A stretch of DNA of 64,000 nt from Phytopseudomonas punonensis. GTDB taxonomy: Bacteria > Pseudomonadota > Gammaproteobacteria > Pseudomonadales > Pseudomonadaceae. The position numbers and the translations under genes were made by a program. The DNA is taken from NCBI RefSeq assembly GCF_900142655.1, contig NZ_FRBQ01000005.1, positions 186,001 through 250,000 on the forward strand, given 5' to 3'. How positions within the stretch are numbered: the first letter of the stretch is position 1; every line of letters begins with the position of its first letter. The notes beneath the pieces were generated by a model. It was given only the letters and a program-made list of their open reading frames with translations, searched no databases and was not told where the DNA came from. Shown in pieces: positions 54,144 through 63,673 of this stretch.

Positions 54144-55388
54144 ATGTCTGAACAGGCTTCGCGCCGCTTTGCGCGCATCGATCGTCTCCCCCCCTACGTT
54201 TTCAACATCACCGCTGAATTGAAGATGGCCGCTCGCCGCCGTGGCGAGGACATCATCGACCTGAGCATGGGCAACCCCGATGGCGCCACGCCGCCGCATA
54301 TCGTGGAAAAGCTGGTGCAGGTCGCCCAGCGTGAAGACACCCATGGCTACTCCACCTCCCGCGGTATTCCGCGCCTGCGCCGGGCGATCTCGCGCTGGTA
54401 TCAGGAGCGCTATCAGGTCGACATCGACCCGGAGAGCGAAGCCATCGTCACCATCGGCTCCAAGGAAGGTCTGGCGCATCTGATGCTGGCCACCCTGGAT
54501 CACGGCGACACGGTGCTGGTGCCCAATCCTAGTTACCCGATCCATATCTACGGTGCAGTGATCGCCGGCGCTCAGGTGCGTTCAGTGCCGCTGGTGCCAG
54601 GGGTGGACTTCTTCATCGAGCTGGAACGGGCGATCCGCGAGAGCATCCCCAAGCCGAAGATGATGATCCTCGGCTTTCCGTCCAACCCCACCGCGCAGTG
54701 TGTGGAGCTGGACTTCTTCGAGCGCGTGGTGGCCCTGGCCAAACAGTACAACGTGCTGGTGATCCACGACCTGGCCTACGCCGACATCGTCTACGACGGC
54801 TGGAAGGCCCCGTCGGTCATGCAGGTGCCGGGCGCCAAGGACATTGCCGTGGAGTTCTTTACCCTGTCCAAGAGCTACAACATGGCCGGCTGGCGGATCG
54901 GCTTCATGGTCGGTAATCCGGAGCTGGTCAGCGCCCTGGGGCGGATCAAGAGCTACCACGACTACGGCACCTTCACGCCGCTGCAGGTGGCGGCCATCGC
55001 CGCCCTGGAAGGCGACCAGCAATGCGTGCTGGATATCGCCGAGCAGTACCGCCAGCGCCGCAACGTGCTGGTCAAGGGCCTGCACGAGCTGGGCTGGATG
55101 GTCGAGAATCCCAAGGCCTCGATGTACGTGTGGGCGAAGATTCCCGAAGCCTACGCCCACCTCGGCTCCCTGGAGTTCGCCAAGAAGCTGCTGGCCGAGG
55201 CCAAGGTCTGCGTGTCGCCGGGCATCGGCTTCGGTGACTACGGCGACGACCACGTGCGCTTCGCGCTGATCGAAAACCAGGATCGTATCCGCCAGGCCGT
55301 GCGTGGCATCAAGTCGATGTTCCGCGCAGACGGGCTGATCGAAGCGCCTGCCGCGAAAGCCCCGCGCAAGGCTGGCGAAGCCTCCTGA
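54144..55388 (+). CDS. alaC: alanine transaminase
   Basis: 414 residues, class I/II PLP aminotransferase. [71 protein letters not shown] and [10 protein letters not shown] match E. coli AlaC (YfdZ). PLP lysine is in [21 protein letters not shown]. It transfers amino groups between alanine and 2-oxoglutarate. ATG at 54144 follows GAGGAAAGC; upstream open frame is non-coding. Divergent from ampC; followed by a GC hairpin at 55396-55422. Confidence 0.9.
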   Translation: MSEQASRRFARIDRLPPYVFNITAELKMAARRRGEDIIDLSMGNPDGATPPHIVEKLVQVAQREDTHGYSTSRGIPRLRRAISRWYQERYQVDIDPESEAIVTIGSKEGLAHLMLATLDHGDTVLVPNPSYPIHIYGAVIAGAQVRSVPLVPGVDFFIELERAIRESIPKPKMMILGFPSNPTAQCVELDFFERVVALAKQYNVLVIHDLAYADIVYDGWKAPSVMQVPGAKDIAVEFFTLSKSYNMAGWRIGFMVGNPELVSALGRIKSYHDYGTFTPLQVAAIAALEGDQQCVLDIAEQYRQRRNVLVKGLHELGWMVENPKASMYVWAKIPEAYAHLGSLEFAKKLLAEAKVCVSPGIGFGDYGDDHVRFALIENQDRIRQAVRGIKSMFRADGLIEAPAAKAPRKAGEAS

Positions 55389-55395
55389 TGACAAC

Positions 55396-55422
55396 GGCGC
55401 GGCACCGCAAGGGTGCCGCGCC
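55396..55422 (+). terminator. hairpin after alaC
   Basis: Stem GGCGCGGCACC/GGGTGCCGCGCC with GCAA loop, 8 bp beyond the stop; no strong T-run follows, so termination may be partial. Confidence 0.55.
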
Positions 55423-55460
55423 GCGTTATGATCGCCGCTCACCCCGCAGACGAGCGCGCC

Positions 55461-56861
55461 ATGCAGGACCTAGGCAACTACCCTCACATTCGCCAGTCGG
55501 CCATCCGTTCGCTGTTCGAGATCTTCGAGCAATCCAGCGAAGGCACCATCATCGTCGACCGCGACGCCCATATCGTCTGGATGAACGAGCGCTACGCCCA
55601 GCGCTTCGGCCTGCAACGCGCCAGCGAAGCGATTGGCCGACCCTGCGAAAGTGTGATTCCCGGCAGCCTGTTGCGCGACGTGGTGAAAAGCGGCCGGCCG
55701 ATTTTGCTGGACATGATGGACACGCCCCGCGAGCCACTGGTGGTCATGCGCTTGCCGATTCACGACGATGCAGGCCAGGTGATCGGCGCCATCGGTTTTG
55801 CCCTGTTCGACGAACTGCAATCGCTGTCGCCCTTGCTGGCCCGCTACCAGAGCATGCAGCAGGAACTGGCGTCGACCCGCTCGCAGCTCAAGTCGCGTCA
55901 GGCCAAATACAGCTTCGCCCAGTTCATCGGCACCAGCCCCCGCAGCCTGGAGGTCAAGCGCCTGGCGCGGCGTAGCGCCACCAGCGATTCGGCGGTGTTG
56001 CTGCTGGGCGAGACCGGCACCGGCAAGGAGCTGCTTGCCCACGCCATCCACAATGCCTCGCCGCGGGCCAGCAAACCCTTCGTCAGTCTGAACACCGCTG
56101 CTATCCCGGAAACCCTGCTCGAAGCGGAGTTCTTCGGCACCGCACCCGGCGCCTTCACCGGCGCAGACCGCAAGGGTCGCGCCGGCAAGCTGCAGATCGC
56201 CCACGGCGGCACGCTGTTTCTCGACGAGATCGGCGATATGCCGTTGCCGCTGCAGAGCAAGCTGCTGCGCGTGCTGCAGGAGAAGGAGTTCGAGCCGGTG
56301 GGCTCCAACGAGGTGCTACGCAGCGATGTTCGGTTGATTGCTGCCACCTCCATCGACCTGGAAGCCGCGGTGCGCAAAGGTACCTTCCGCGCCGACCTGT
56401 ACTACCGGCTCAACGTGCTGACCATTGCCGTGCCGCCCCTGCGCGAACGCCTGGAGGATTTGCCGGCGCTGTGCGAAGCGATCTTCGATGCGTTGCAGGG
56501 ACGCCACGAACTGCACCCCGAAGCCATGGCGCTGCTAGGTCGCCACGCCTGGCCCGGCAACGTGCGTGAGCTGCACAACGTGCTGGAGCGCGCCTGCCTG
56601 CTCAGCGATGAAACGCTACTCGACCGTGCCACGGTGGCGGCGGCAATCGGTACATTACAGGCGCTGCCAGAAGCCCAGCGAGCAGCCGCGGACGACGGGC
56701 AGATCGAAGACTTCCATCAGGCCCGGGCCGGCTTCGAGCGCGAGCTGATCCGCAAGGCACTGGCCATAACCGCCGGGGATGTGCCGCAAGCCGCGCAACG
56801 CCTGGGTTTGGGGCGATCCACCTTGTACCGCAAGATGCTGGAGCTTGGCCTGCAGTCCTGA
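55461..56861 (+). CDS. hbcR: sigma-54-dependent regulator of hydroxybutyrate genes
   Basis: 466-residue NtrC-family activator. N-terminal PAS domain ([29 protein letters not shown]), then a coiled linker, the AAA+ domain with Walker [19 protein letters not shown], the sigma-54 contact loop [12 protein letters not shown], Walker [13 protein letters not shown], and a C-terminal Fis-type HTH ([25 protein letters not shown]). Placement directly before gntP-bdhA-atoE-acetoacetyl-CoA synthetase matches P. aeruginosa HbcR. ATG at 55461 chosen. Confidence 0.85.
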   Translation: MQDLGNYPHIRQSAIRSLFEIFEQSSEGTIIVDRDAHIVWMNERYAQRFGLQRASEAIGRPCESVIPGSLLRDVVKSGRPILLDMMDTPREPLVVMRLPIHDDAGQVIGAIGFALFDELQSLSPLLARYQSMQQELASTRSQLKSRQAKYSFAQFIGTSPRSLEVKRLARRSATSDSAVLLLGETGTGKELLAHAIHNASPRASKPFVSLNTAAIPETLLEAEFFGTAPGAFTGADRKGRAGKLQIAHGGTLFLDEIGDMPLPLQSKLLRVLQEKEFEPVGSNEVLRSDVRLIAATSIDLEAAVRKGTFRADLYYRLNVLTIAVPPLRERLEDLPALCEAIFDALQGRHELHPEAMALLGRHAWPGNVRELHNVLERACLLSDETLLDRATVAAAIGTLQALPEAQRAAADDGQIEDFHQARAGFERELIRKALAITAGDVPQAAQRLGLGRSTLYRKMLELGLQS

Positions 56862-56870
56862 AAACGGGAC
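56855..56870. promoter_or_regulatory. candidate HbcR binding site 1
   Basis: Dyad GTCCTGAAAACGGGAC overlapping the hbcR stop codon; identical to site 2 at 13 of 16 positions. Centre is 75 bp upstream of the centre of site 2, about seven helical turns. Confidence 0.45.
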
Positions 56871-56929
56871 TTATCTCACTTTCAGGAATGCAGCAGATAC
56901 CAGTGTGGCGAGCGCGGGAATCAATTTCC

Positions 56930-56945
56930 GTCCCAAAATCGGGAC
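56930..56945. promoter_or_regulatory. candidate HbcR binding site 2
   Basis: Dyad GTCCCAAAATCGGGAC, about 60 bp upstream of the -24 element, an ordinary distance for an upstream activating sequence. Confidence 0.5.
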
Positions 56946-57006
56946 GAATCAATATTCAGCCAACAAGATTTTAAGTAAACTCATTGAAATTCAATAAGTT
57001 ATAAAA

Positions 57007-57023
57007 CTGGCACAGAACTCGCT
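57007..57023 (+). promoter_or_regulatory. sigma-54 promoter of the hydroxybutyrate operon
   Basis: CTGGCACAGAACTCGCT has the -24 GG and -12 GC with exactly ten bases between and matches the consensus at most positions. It lies 128 bp before the permease start and agrees with the sigma-54 activator gene upstream. Confidence 0.8.
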
Positions 57024-57150
57024 ATTGCCTGGCTGCGGGCTTACCCGCCGCCGACAACAAAAACAAAAGCGCCCACAGCGCCTGTGCGAGTTACTCGAAT
57101 GGCTACGGCAGCCTGTCGATTCGCCGTGCTGCAGGGTCAGGAGATAGTCG

Positions 57151-58542
57151 ATGAGTGTCATCATCGCCCTCGCTGCACTCGCTCTACTGATGCTGGCTGC
57201 ATACCGTGGCTACAGCGTCATCCTCTTCGCCCCCATCGCCGCGCTCGGTGCCGTACTGCTCACCGATCCAAGCGCTGTGGCACCCGCGTTCACCGGGGTG
57301 TTCATGGAGAAGATGGTCGGTTTCATCAAGCTCTATTTTCCGGTATTCCTGCTCGGCGCCGTGTTCGGCAAGCTGATCGAGCTGTCCGGCTTCTCGCGCT
57401 CGATCGTCGCCGCCGCCATTCGCCTCCTGGGCACCGGCCAGGCGATGCTGGTGATCGTATTGGTCTGCGCCCTGCTCACCTACGGCGGTGTATCGCTGTT
57501 CGTGGTGGTGTTCGCGGTGTACCCGTTCGCGGCCGAGATGTTCCGCCAGAGCAACATTCCCAAGCGCCTGATTCCGGCGACCATCGCCCTTGGCGCGTTC
57601 AGCTTCACCATGGACGCCCTGCCCGGCACGCCGCAGATCCAGAACATCATTCCCACTACCTTCTTCAATACCACCGCCTGGGCCGCGCCCTGGTTGGGGT
57701 TGATCGGCAGCCTGTTCGTGCTCGGCATGGGCATGCTCTACCTGCGCCGCCAGTTGAACAAGGCGGTACGTGCTGGCGAAGGTTACGGCACCGAACTGCG
57801 CAACGAGCCGGAAACCCCGGACGACATCAAGCTGCCGAGCCCCTGGCTGGCCATCGCGCCGCTGGTTCTGGTGGGCGTTGCCAACCTGCTGTTCACCCAC
57901 TGGATTCCCGAGTTCTACGGCAAGACCCACAGCCTGCAACTGGCCGGTATGGCCGCACCGCTGCAGACCGACGTCAGCAAACTGACCGCCATCTGGGCGG
58001 TACAGGCGGCGCTGCTGCTGGGCATTGTGCTGGTGCTGATCAGCGCCTTCGGGGTCATTCGCGAGAAACTCGCCGAAGGCACCAAGAGCGCCGTGGGCGG
58101 CTCGCTGCTGGCGGCGATGAATACCGCTTCGGAGTACGGGTTCGGTGCGGTGATTGCCTCGTTGCCAGGCTTCCTGATTCTCGCCGATGCGCTCAAGGGC
58201 ATCCCCAACCCACTGGTCAACGAGGCGGTGACCGTCACCCTGCTGGCCGGTATCACCGGCTCGGCGTCAGGCGGCATGAGCATCGCCCTGGCGGCGATGT
58301 CCGACAGTTTCATCGCCGCGGCCAACGCCGCCAACATTCCGCTGGAAGTCATGCACCGTGTCGCCTCCATGGCCAGCGGCGGCATGGATACCCTGCCCCA
58401 TAACGGCGCGGTGATCACCCTGCTGGCAGTCACCGGGCTGACGCACCGCGAAGCTTACAAAGACATTTTCGGCATCACCATTATCAAGACACTCGCCGTG
58501 TTCTTTGTGATCGGCGTGTTCTACACCACCGGCATCGTCTAG
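57151..58542 (+). CDS. GntP-family permease, probable 3-hydroxybutyrate importer
   Basis: 463 residues with about 12 hydrophobic helices. GAVFGKLIELSGFSRSIVAAAIRLLG, CALLTYGGVSLFVVVFAVYPFAAEMFR, ALPGTPQIQNIIPTTFFNT and SGGMSIALAAMSDSF are GntP-family segments; the family imports gluconate and related small acids by proton symport. The location between hbcR and bdhA makes 3-hydroxybutyrate the likely substrate. First gene after the sigma-54 promoter. Confidence 0.87.
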   Translation: MSVIIALAALALLMLAAYRGYSVILFAPIAALGAVLLTDPSAVAPAFTGVFMEKMVGFIKLYFPVFLLGAVFGKLIELSGFSRSIVAAAIRLLGTGQAMLVIVLVCALLTYGGVSLFVVVFAVYPFAAEMFRQSNIPKRLIPATIALGAFSFTMDALPGTPQIQNIIPTTFFNTTAWAAPWLGLIGSLFVLGMGMLYLRRQLNKAVRAGEGYGTELRNEPETPDDIKLPSPWLAIAPLVLVGVANLLFTHWIPEFYGKTHSLQLAGMAAPLQTDVSKLTAIWAVQAALLLGIVLVLISAFGVIREKLAEGTKSAVGGSLLAAMNTASEYGFGAVIASLPGFLILADALKGIPNPLVNEAVTVTLLAGITGSASGGMSIALAAMSDSFIAAANAANIPLEVMHRVASMASGGMDTLPHNGAVITLLAVTGLTHREAYKDIFGITIIKTLAVFFVIGVFYTTGIV

Positions 58543-58585
58543 TTTTCGTGACAGGTGCGCCTCGCTGCGCACCCAAGGAGTTGTT

Positions 58586-59356
58586 ATGAACCTCAAAGGC
58601 AAGACCGCACTGGTCACCGGCTCCACCAGCGGCATCGGCCTGGGCATCGCCCAGGTGCTGGCAGAAGCGGGTGCAGACCTGCTGCTCAATGGCTTCGGCG
58701 ACGCCCAGGCGGCTGTCGAGGCCGTGGCCGCGTCTGGCGGCAAGGTGCTTCACCACCCCGCAGACATGAGCGACCCGCAGCAGATCGAGGCGATGATCGC
58801 CTACGCCGAGGGCGAGTTCGGCGCCATCGACATTCTGGTCAACAACGCCGGTATCCAGCACGTTTCACCGGTGGAAACCTTCGCCCCGGAACGCTGGGAC
58901 GCGATCATCGCCATCAACCTGTCCTCGGCCTTTCACACCACCCGCCTGGCGCTGCCCGGCATGCGCCAGCGCAACTGGGGGCGCATCATCAATATCGCCT
59001 CGGCCCATGGCCTGGCGGCCTCAGCCGGCAAGAGCGCCTACGTGGCCGCAAAGCATGGGCTTATCGGCTTCAGCAAATCGGTGGCGCTGGAAACCGCCAC
59101 CACCGGCATCACCTGCAACGCGATATGCCCTGGCTGGGTGCTGACGCCGCTGGTGCAGGCGCAGATCGATGCGCGCGCCGCCGAAAGCGGTGACAGCGAA
59201 GGCGAGCGTCGTAATCTGCTGGCCGAGAAACAGCCGTCGCTGGAGTTCGTGACGCCCAAGCAGCTCGGTGAACTGGCCCTGTTCCTGTGCAGCGATGCCG
59301 CCACCCAGGTGCGCGGTGCGGCCTGGAACATGGACGGCGGCTGGCTGGCGCAGTAA
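58586..59356 (+). CDS. bdhA: 3-hydroxybutyrate dehydrogenase
   Basis: 256-residue short-chain dehydrogenase oxidising 3-hydroxybutyrate to acetoacetate with NAD. Cofactor motif TGSTSGIGLGIA at residues 11-22, NNAG at INILVNNAGIQH, catalytic serine in NIASAHGLAASAGKSAYVAAKHG with YxxxK. The GLAASAGKSAYVAAKHG and WVLTPLVQAQID segments are typical of hydroxybutyrate dehydrogenases. Strong AAGGAG site. Second gene of the operon. Confidence 0.92.
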   Translation: MNLKGKTALVTGSTSGIGLGIAQVLAEAGADLLLNGFGDAQAAVEAVAASGGKVLHHPADMSDPQQIEAMIAYAEGEFGAIDILVNNAGIQHVSPVETFAPERWDAIIAINLSSAFHTTRLALPGMRQRNWGRIINIASAHGLAASAGKSAYVAAKHGLIGFSKSVALETATTGITCNAICPGWVLTPLVQAQIDARAAESGDSEGERRNLLAEKQPSLEFVTPKQLGELALFLCSDAATQVRGAAWNMDGGWLAQ

Positions 59357-59423
59357 CCGCGCTAGACTGGGCTGCAAGCCAGGCCCACGCTGGCGGCACA
59401 CAACAACAATAAGAGGTCACCCC

Positions 59424-60770
59424 ATGTTCAATCGCATTACCTACTGGAGCGTGCAGCTGGTTCAACGCTACCTGCCATCGTCCTTCGTGTTTTCCGCCCT
59501 GCTCACCCTGTTCGTCCTGGCGCTGGCCATGTACAGCACCGAGCAGAGCCTGCCGGCTATGGTGCGTCACTGGAACGTCGGCTTCTGGGCGCTGCTGGCC
59601 TTCGCCATGCAGATGGCCCTAGTGTTCGTCACCGGCCACGCCCTGGCCAGCGCACCACCGGTGCGGCGCCTGCTGGATCGGCTGGCAGCCATTCCGCGCA
59701 CGCCCGCCCAGGCCATCGTGACGGTCAGCCTGATCGCCCTGGCCGGCTGCTGGATCAACTGGGGCTTCGGCCTGGTGATCGGCGCGGTGATGGCGCGCGC
59801 CCTGGCCCGTCAGGTCAAGGGTGTGGATTACCCACTGCTGGTCGCCTCGGCCTATTCGGGCTTTCTGGTCTGGCACGGCGGCCTGTCCGGCTCCATTCCC
59901 CTGGCGCTGGCCGGCGGTGGGCCCGACGTGGTCAAGGTCAGTGGTGGCGTGATCGATGCGCCGATCGGCGTGGCGCTGACTCTGTTCACACCGCTCAACC
60001 TGACCATCATCGCCTTTCTGGTGATCGGCCTGCCGCTGCTCAACCGCGCCATGCACCCGGCGCCTGCGCAGACCAAGGTGGCCGACCCCGAGCTGCTGCG
60101 TGAGCCCCAGGCCGAAGTGCCTGAACGCAACACCCCGGCTCAGCGCCTGGACGACAGCCGCCTGCTGGGCCTAGCCCTGGTGGCCATGGCCGCGCTGTTC
60201 TACGTGGGCCACTTCATGGACAAGGGCCTGGCCCTGGACCTGAACACCGTGATTGGCTTGTTCCTGTTTCTCGGCCTGCTGTTGCACGGTAGCCCGGAAC
60301 GCTACATGCGCGCCGTGGACATCAGCGTGCGCGGCATCGGCGGCATCGTGCTGCTGTTCCCCTTCTACGCCGGCATCATGGGCATGATGACCGGTGCCAG
60401 CGCCGATGGCGTGTCGCTGGCCGGGCAGATCAGCCAGTTGTTCATCGACGGCTCCTCGCCGCGCAGCTTTCCGCTGCTGGCGTTTCTCAGCGCCGGGGTA
60501 GTCAACGTATTCGTGCCGTCCGGCGGCGGCCAGTGGGCCGTACAAGGCCCGATCATGCTGCCCGCCGGGCAGGCACTGGGCGTCGAGCCGGCGGTCACCG
60601 CCATGGCCATCGCCTGGGGCGACGCCTGGACCAACATGATTCAGCCATTCTGGGCACTGCCCCTGCTCGGCATCGTCGGCCTGGGCGCCCGCGACATCAT
60701 GGGCTACTGCCTGATTGCCCTGATCTACTCCGGCGTGGTTATCGCCGGCTGCTTCTATTTTCTCGCCTGA
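59424..60770 (+). CDS. atoE: short-chain fatty acid transporter
   Basis: 448-residue membrane protein with about 11 helices. VQLVQRYLPSSFVFSALLTLFVLALA, INWGFGLVIGAVMARALAR, GFLVWHGGLSGSIPLALA, FVPSGGGQWAVQGPIMLPA and AWGDAWTNMIQPFWALPLLGI match AtoE, which imports acetoacetate and short fatty acids. ATG at 59424 is preceded by AAGAGGT. Lies 67 bp after bdhA. Confidence 0.92.
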   Translation: MFNRITYWSVQLVQRYLPSSFVFSALLTLFVLALAMYSTEQSLPAMVRHWNVGFWALLAFAMQMALVFVTGHALASAPPVRRLLDRLAAIPRTPAQAIVTVSLIALAGCWINWGFGLVIGAVMARALARQVKGVDYPLLVASAYSGFLVWHGGLSGSIPLALAGGGPDVVKVSGGVIDAPIGVALTLFTPLNLTIIAFLVIGLPLLNRAMHPAPAQTKVADPELLREPQAEVPERNTPAQRLDDSRLLGLALVAMAALFYVGHFMDKGLALDLNTVIGLFLFLGLLLHGSPERYMRAVDISVRGIGGIVLLFPFYAGIMGMMTGASADGVSLAGQISQLFIDGSSPRSFPLLAFLSAGVVNVFVPSGGGQWAVQGPIMLPAGQALGVEPAVTAMAIAWGDAWTNMIQPFWALPLLGIVGLGARDIMGYCLIALIYSGVVIAGCFYFLA

Positions 60771-60782
60771 CTGGATGTACCG

Positions 60783-62738
60783 ATGAACACGCCACTCTGG
60801 ACACCCTCCGCTTCTCGCATCGCCGCCACCCGCATGGATGGCTTTCGCCGCTTCATCAACCAGCGCCACGGCCTGGAACTGGCCGATTACCCGGCGCTGC
60901 ACGCCTGGAGCGTAAGTGAGCGCGAAGCGTTCTGGCAGGCCATAGTCGAGGTCTTCGATATCCGCTTCGACCAGGCGCCAAAGGCGGTGCTCGAAGAAGG
61001 CCCGGCGATGCCCAGCGCCCACTGGTTTCCCGGTGCTACCCTGAACTTCGCTGAACACCTGCTGCGTCGCCGTGACGAGCATCCGGCCATCGTCGCCATC
61101 GGCGAAGACGGCAGCCGCGAGCAGCTCACCTACGCACAACTGGCTACCCATGTTGCCGGCTTGCAGCGCAGCCTACGCGCGGCTGGCGTGGGCATTGGCG
61201 ACCGGGTCGCGGCCTTTATGCCCAACACCTGGCAGACCCTGGTCGGCATGCTCGCCACCGCGAGCCTGGGTGCCACCTGGTCGAGCTGCTCGCCGGAGTT
61301 CGGCACTCAAGGAGTCATCGACCGTTTTGGCCAGATCGAACCCAAGGTGCTGATCGCCTGCGCCGGTTATCGCTACGCCGGCAAAACGTTGGATTTGACG
61401 GATAAGCTCAACGAGGTTCTCTCGCACCTGCCCAGCCTGGAGCAGTTGGTCGTGGTGCCTTATGCGCGAACAGAGGCCAGACCTACTGATTACAAGTCAG
61501 TTGCTCTAACTACTCTCTGGCAAGACTTCTACAAGGCCGAGGGCGAGCCGCAGTTCACCGCCGTGCCCTTCGATCACCCGCTGTATATTCTCTACTCCAG
61601 CGGCACCACCGGCGTGCCCAAATGCATCGTCCATGGCGCCGGCGGCACGCTGCTGCAGCACGTCAAGGAGCTTGGCCTGCACAGCGATGTGACGGCCGAA
61701 GACACCCTGTTCTACTACACCACCTGTGGCTGGATGATGTGGAACTGGCTGGTTTCCGGCCTGGCCCTCGGCGCTACCCTGGTGCTGTATGACGGCTCGC
61801 CCTTCCACCCGGAGCCGACACGGCTGATCGACCTGATCGACGCCGAGGACATCAGTGTGTTCGGCACCAGCGCCAAGTTCATCGCCGCCTTGGAAAAGGC
61901 CGGTGCCAAGCCTCGCGAAACCCACGAACTGAGCCGCCTCAAGGCAATCCTCTCCACCGGCTCGCCCCTGGCCCACGAAAGCTTCGATTACGTGTACCGC
62001 GACATCAAGGCCGATGTCTGCCTGTCGTCCATTTCCGGCGGTACCGATATCGTCTCCTGCTTCGCCCTCGGCAACCCGGTGGCGGCGGTGTACCGCGGGG
62101 AAATCCAGTGCAAGGGCCTGGGTATGGACGTGCAGGTGTGGGATGACGCCGGCCAGGCGGTGATCGGCGAGAAAGGTGAGCTGGTCTGCGCGAAGCACTT
62201 CACCTCGATGCCGGTGGGCTTCTGGAATGATGCGGACGGCGAGAAATTCCGCAGCGCCTACTTCGATACCTTTCCCGGCGTCTGGGCACATGGCGACTAC
62301 GCCGAAGAAACGCCCCATGGCGGGCTGATCATCCACGGTCGCTCGGACGCGGTACTCAACCCCGGCGGCGTGCGCATCGGCACTGCAGAGATCTACCGTC
62401 AGGTGGAAAAGGTCGAGCAGGTACTGGAATCCATCGCCATCGGCCAGGAGTGGGAAGGCGATGTGCGCGTGGTGCTGTTCGTGCGCCTGCGCGACGGCGT
62501 GACGCTCGACGAAGCGCTGCACAAACAGATCTGCCAGGTGATCCGCGCCAACACCACGCCGCGCCATGTGCCGGCGCGCATCGTTGCAGTAGCCGACATT
62601 CCGCGCACCATCAGCGGCAAGATCGTCGAATTGGCGGTGCGCAACGTGGTGCACGGCCAACCGGTGAAGAACACCGATGCCCTGGCCAATCCTCAGGCGC
62701 TGGAGCTGTATCGCGACCTGCCGCAACTGCAGCACTGA
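60783..62738 (+). CDS. acetoacetyl-CoA synthetase
   Basis: 651-residue ANL-superfamily ligase activating acetoacetate to acetoacetyl-CoA. HAWSVSEREAFWQAIVEVFDI and NFAEHLLRRRDEHPAI open the protein; the AMP-binding P-loop is YILYSSGTTGVPKCIVHG, FYYTTCGWMMWNWLVSGLALGA is family-specific, then YAEETPHGGLIIHGRSDAVLNPGGVRIGTAEIYR and the catalytic lysine in ISGKIVELAVR. It completes the route from 3-hydroxybutyrate to acetoacetyl-CoA. It starts 12 bp after atoE. Confidence 0.93.
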   Translation: MNTPLWTPSASRIAATRMDGFRRFINQRHGLELADYPALHAWSVSEREAFWQAIVEVFDIRFDQAPKAVLEEGPAMPSAHWFPGATLNFAEHLLRRRDEHPAIVAIGEDGSREQLTYAQLATHVAGLQRSLRAAGVGIGDRVAAFMPNTWQTLVGMLATASLGATWSSCSPEFGTQGVIDRFGQIEPKVLIACAGYRYAGKTLDLTDKLNEVLSHLPSLEQLVVVPYARTEARPTDYKSVALTTLWQDFYKAEGEPQFTAVPFDHPLYILYSSGTTGVPKCIVHGAGGTLLQHVKELGLHSDVTAEDTLFYYTTCGWMMWNWLVSGLALGATLVLYDGSPFHPEPTRLIDLIDAEDISVFGTSAKFIAALEKAGAKPRETHELSRLKAILSTGSPLAHESFDYVYRDIKADVCLSSISGGTDIVSCFALGNPVAAVYRGEIQCKGLGMDVQVWDDAGQAVIGEKGELVCAKHFTSMPVGFWNDADGEKFRSAYFDTFPGVWAHGDYAEETPHGGLIIHGRSDAVLNPGGVRIGTAEIYRQVEKVEQVLESIAIGQEWEGDVRVVLFVRLRDGVTLDEALHKQICQVIRANTTPRHVPARIVAVADIPRTISGKIVELAVRNVVHGQPVKNTDALANPQALELYRDLPQLQH

Positions 62739-62883
62739 CCGACCTATCGCCCGGGCCAGCCCCCCGGGCGATTGCCAGCCCTGCCCGTACCATCGAGCAA
62801 CTCGTCGCTTTTGCTGGCCAATAACCAGTAGTTCACAGATATCCCGCCAGGCAGTTCCTATACTCATGGCATAACGCCAAGGG

Positions 62884-63609
62884 ATGCCCACGTTGCGCCT
62901 TCTCGCCTGCCTGTTGCCATTGCTGCTGTGCTGCTCGGCAGTTGCCGAACCGCGCACTATCCAGCTGTTTATGCCGGACGCCCCACCGTTGGCCCTGCAT
63001 GGAGACGATGGCCACGGCATTACCGGCGATATCGCCATCATGGCGCTGCAACGCGCCGGTTATGGTGTAGCGGTACAAAACATGCCATGGCCCAGGGCAC
63101 AGAGACGCACGCAAGAGCTAAGCGATGCACTGATCGTTCCCTTGTCCAGAACCACGGAAAGAGAAGCCCTCTACACCTGGGTAGCGAATATTCAGCCGCT
63201 GTACCGCGCCTTCTTCACCCTCGATAACCCAGTCTCCAGCCTCGAAGAAGCGCGCCAGCGATATCGCCTGGTGGCCGTCGGCCTGGGCTCGGCACAGGAA
63301 GAGATTCTGCGCCGAGCCGGCTTCGCAAGCGACCAGCTTTATGCCCTTAAGCTTGGCGACCGGCCGATCCAGCTGGTCAGGCGTGGCCGTGTGGATGCCT
63401 GGTTCACCACCGATCTGGAAGGCCGTCATCAATGGGACAGCGGTCCTGAACTGGCAATGAGCGCCCTGCTCGCGCCCCAGGACATGTACATCGCCTGCTC
63501 GCTGCAGTGCGACCCGCAACTGGTCAAAACCGTGCACGACACGTTGGAAACCATGCGAAGTGATGGCAGCCTGCAGCGCATTATCGAACGCTACGTGCCA
63601 AACCGATAA
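62884..63609 (+). CDS. periplasmic solute-binding protein, family 3-like
   Basis: 241 residues, signal peptide ending LLLCCSAVA. The mature part (IQLFMPDAPPLALHGDDGHGITGDIAIMALQRAGYGVAVQNMPWPRAQRRTQELSDALIVPLSRTTERE) resembles the family 3 binding proteins used with amino-acid uptake or as sensors, but the typical ligand signature is weak and no ABC genes accompany it. Function therefore unassigned. AAGGG lies just before the ATG at 62884. Confidence 0.75.
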   Translation: MPTLRLLACLLPLLLCCSAVAEPRTIQLFMPDAPPLALHGDDGHGITGDIAIMALQRAGYGVAVQNMPWPRAQRRTQELSDALIVPLSRTTEREALYTWVANIQPLYRAFFTLDNPVSSLEEARQRYRLVAVGLGSAQEEILRRAGFASDQLYALKLGDRPIQLVRRGRVDAWFTTDLEGRHQWDSGPELAMSALLAPQDMYIACSLQCDPQLVKTVHDTLETMRSDGSLQRIIERYVPNR

Positions 63610-63673
63610 CCAACACGATTGCCGCACGGTTGCTTTTCTGCTGGACTGCGCCACCGCCCACAGGAGCACGCCA

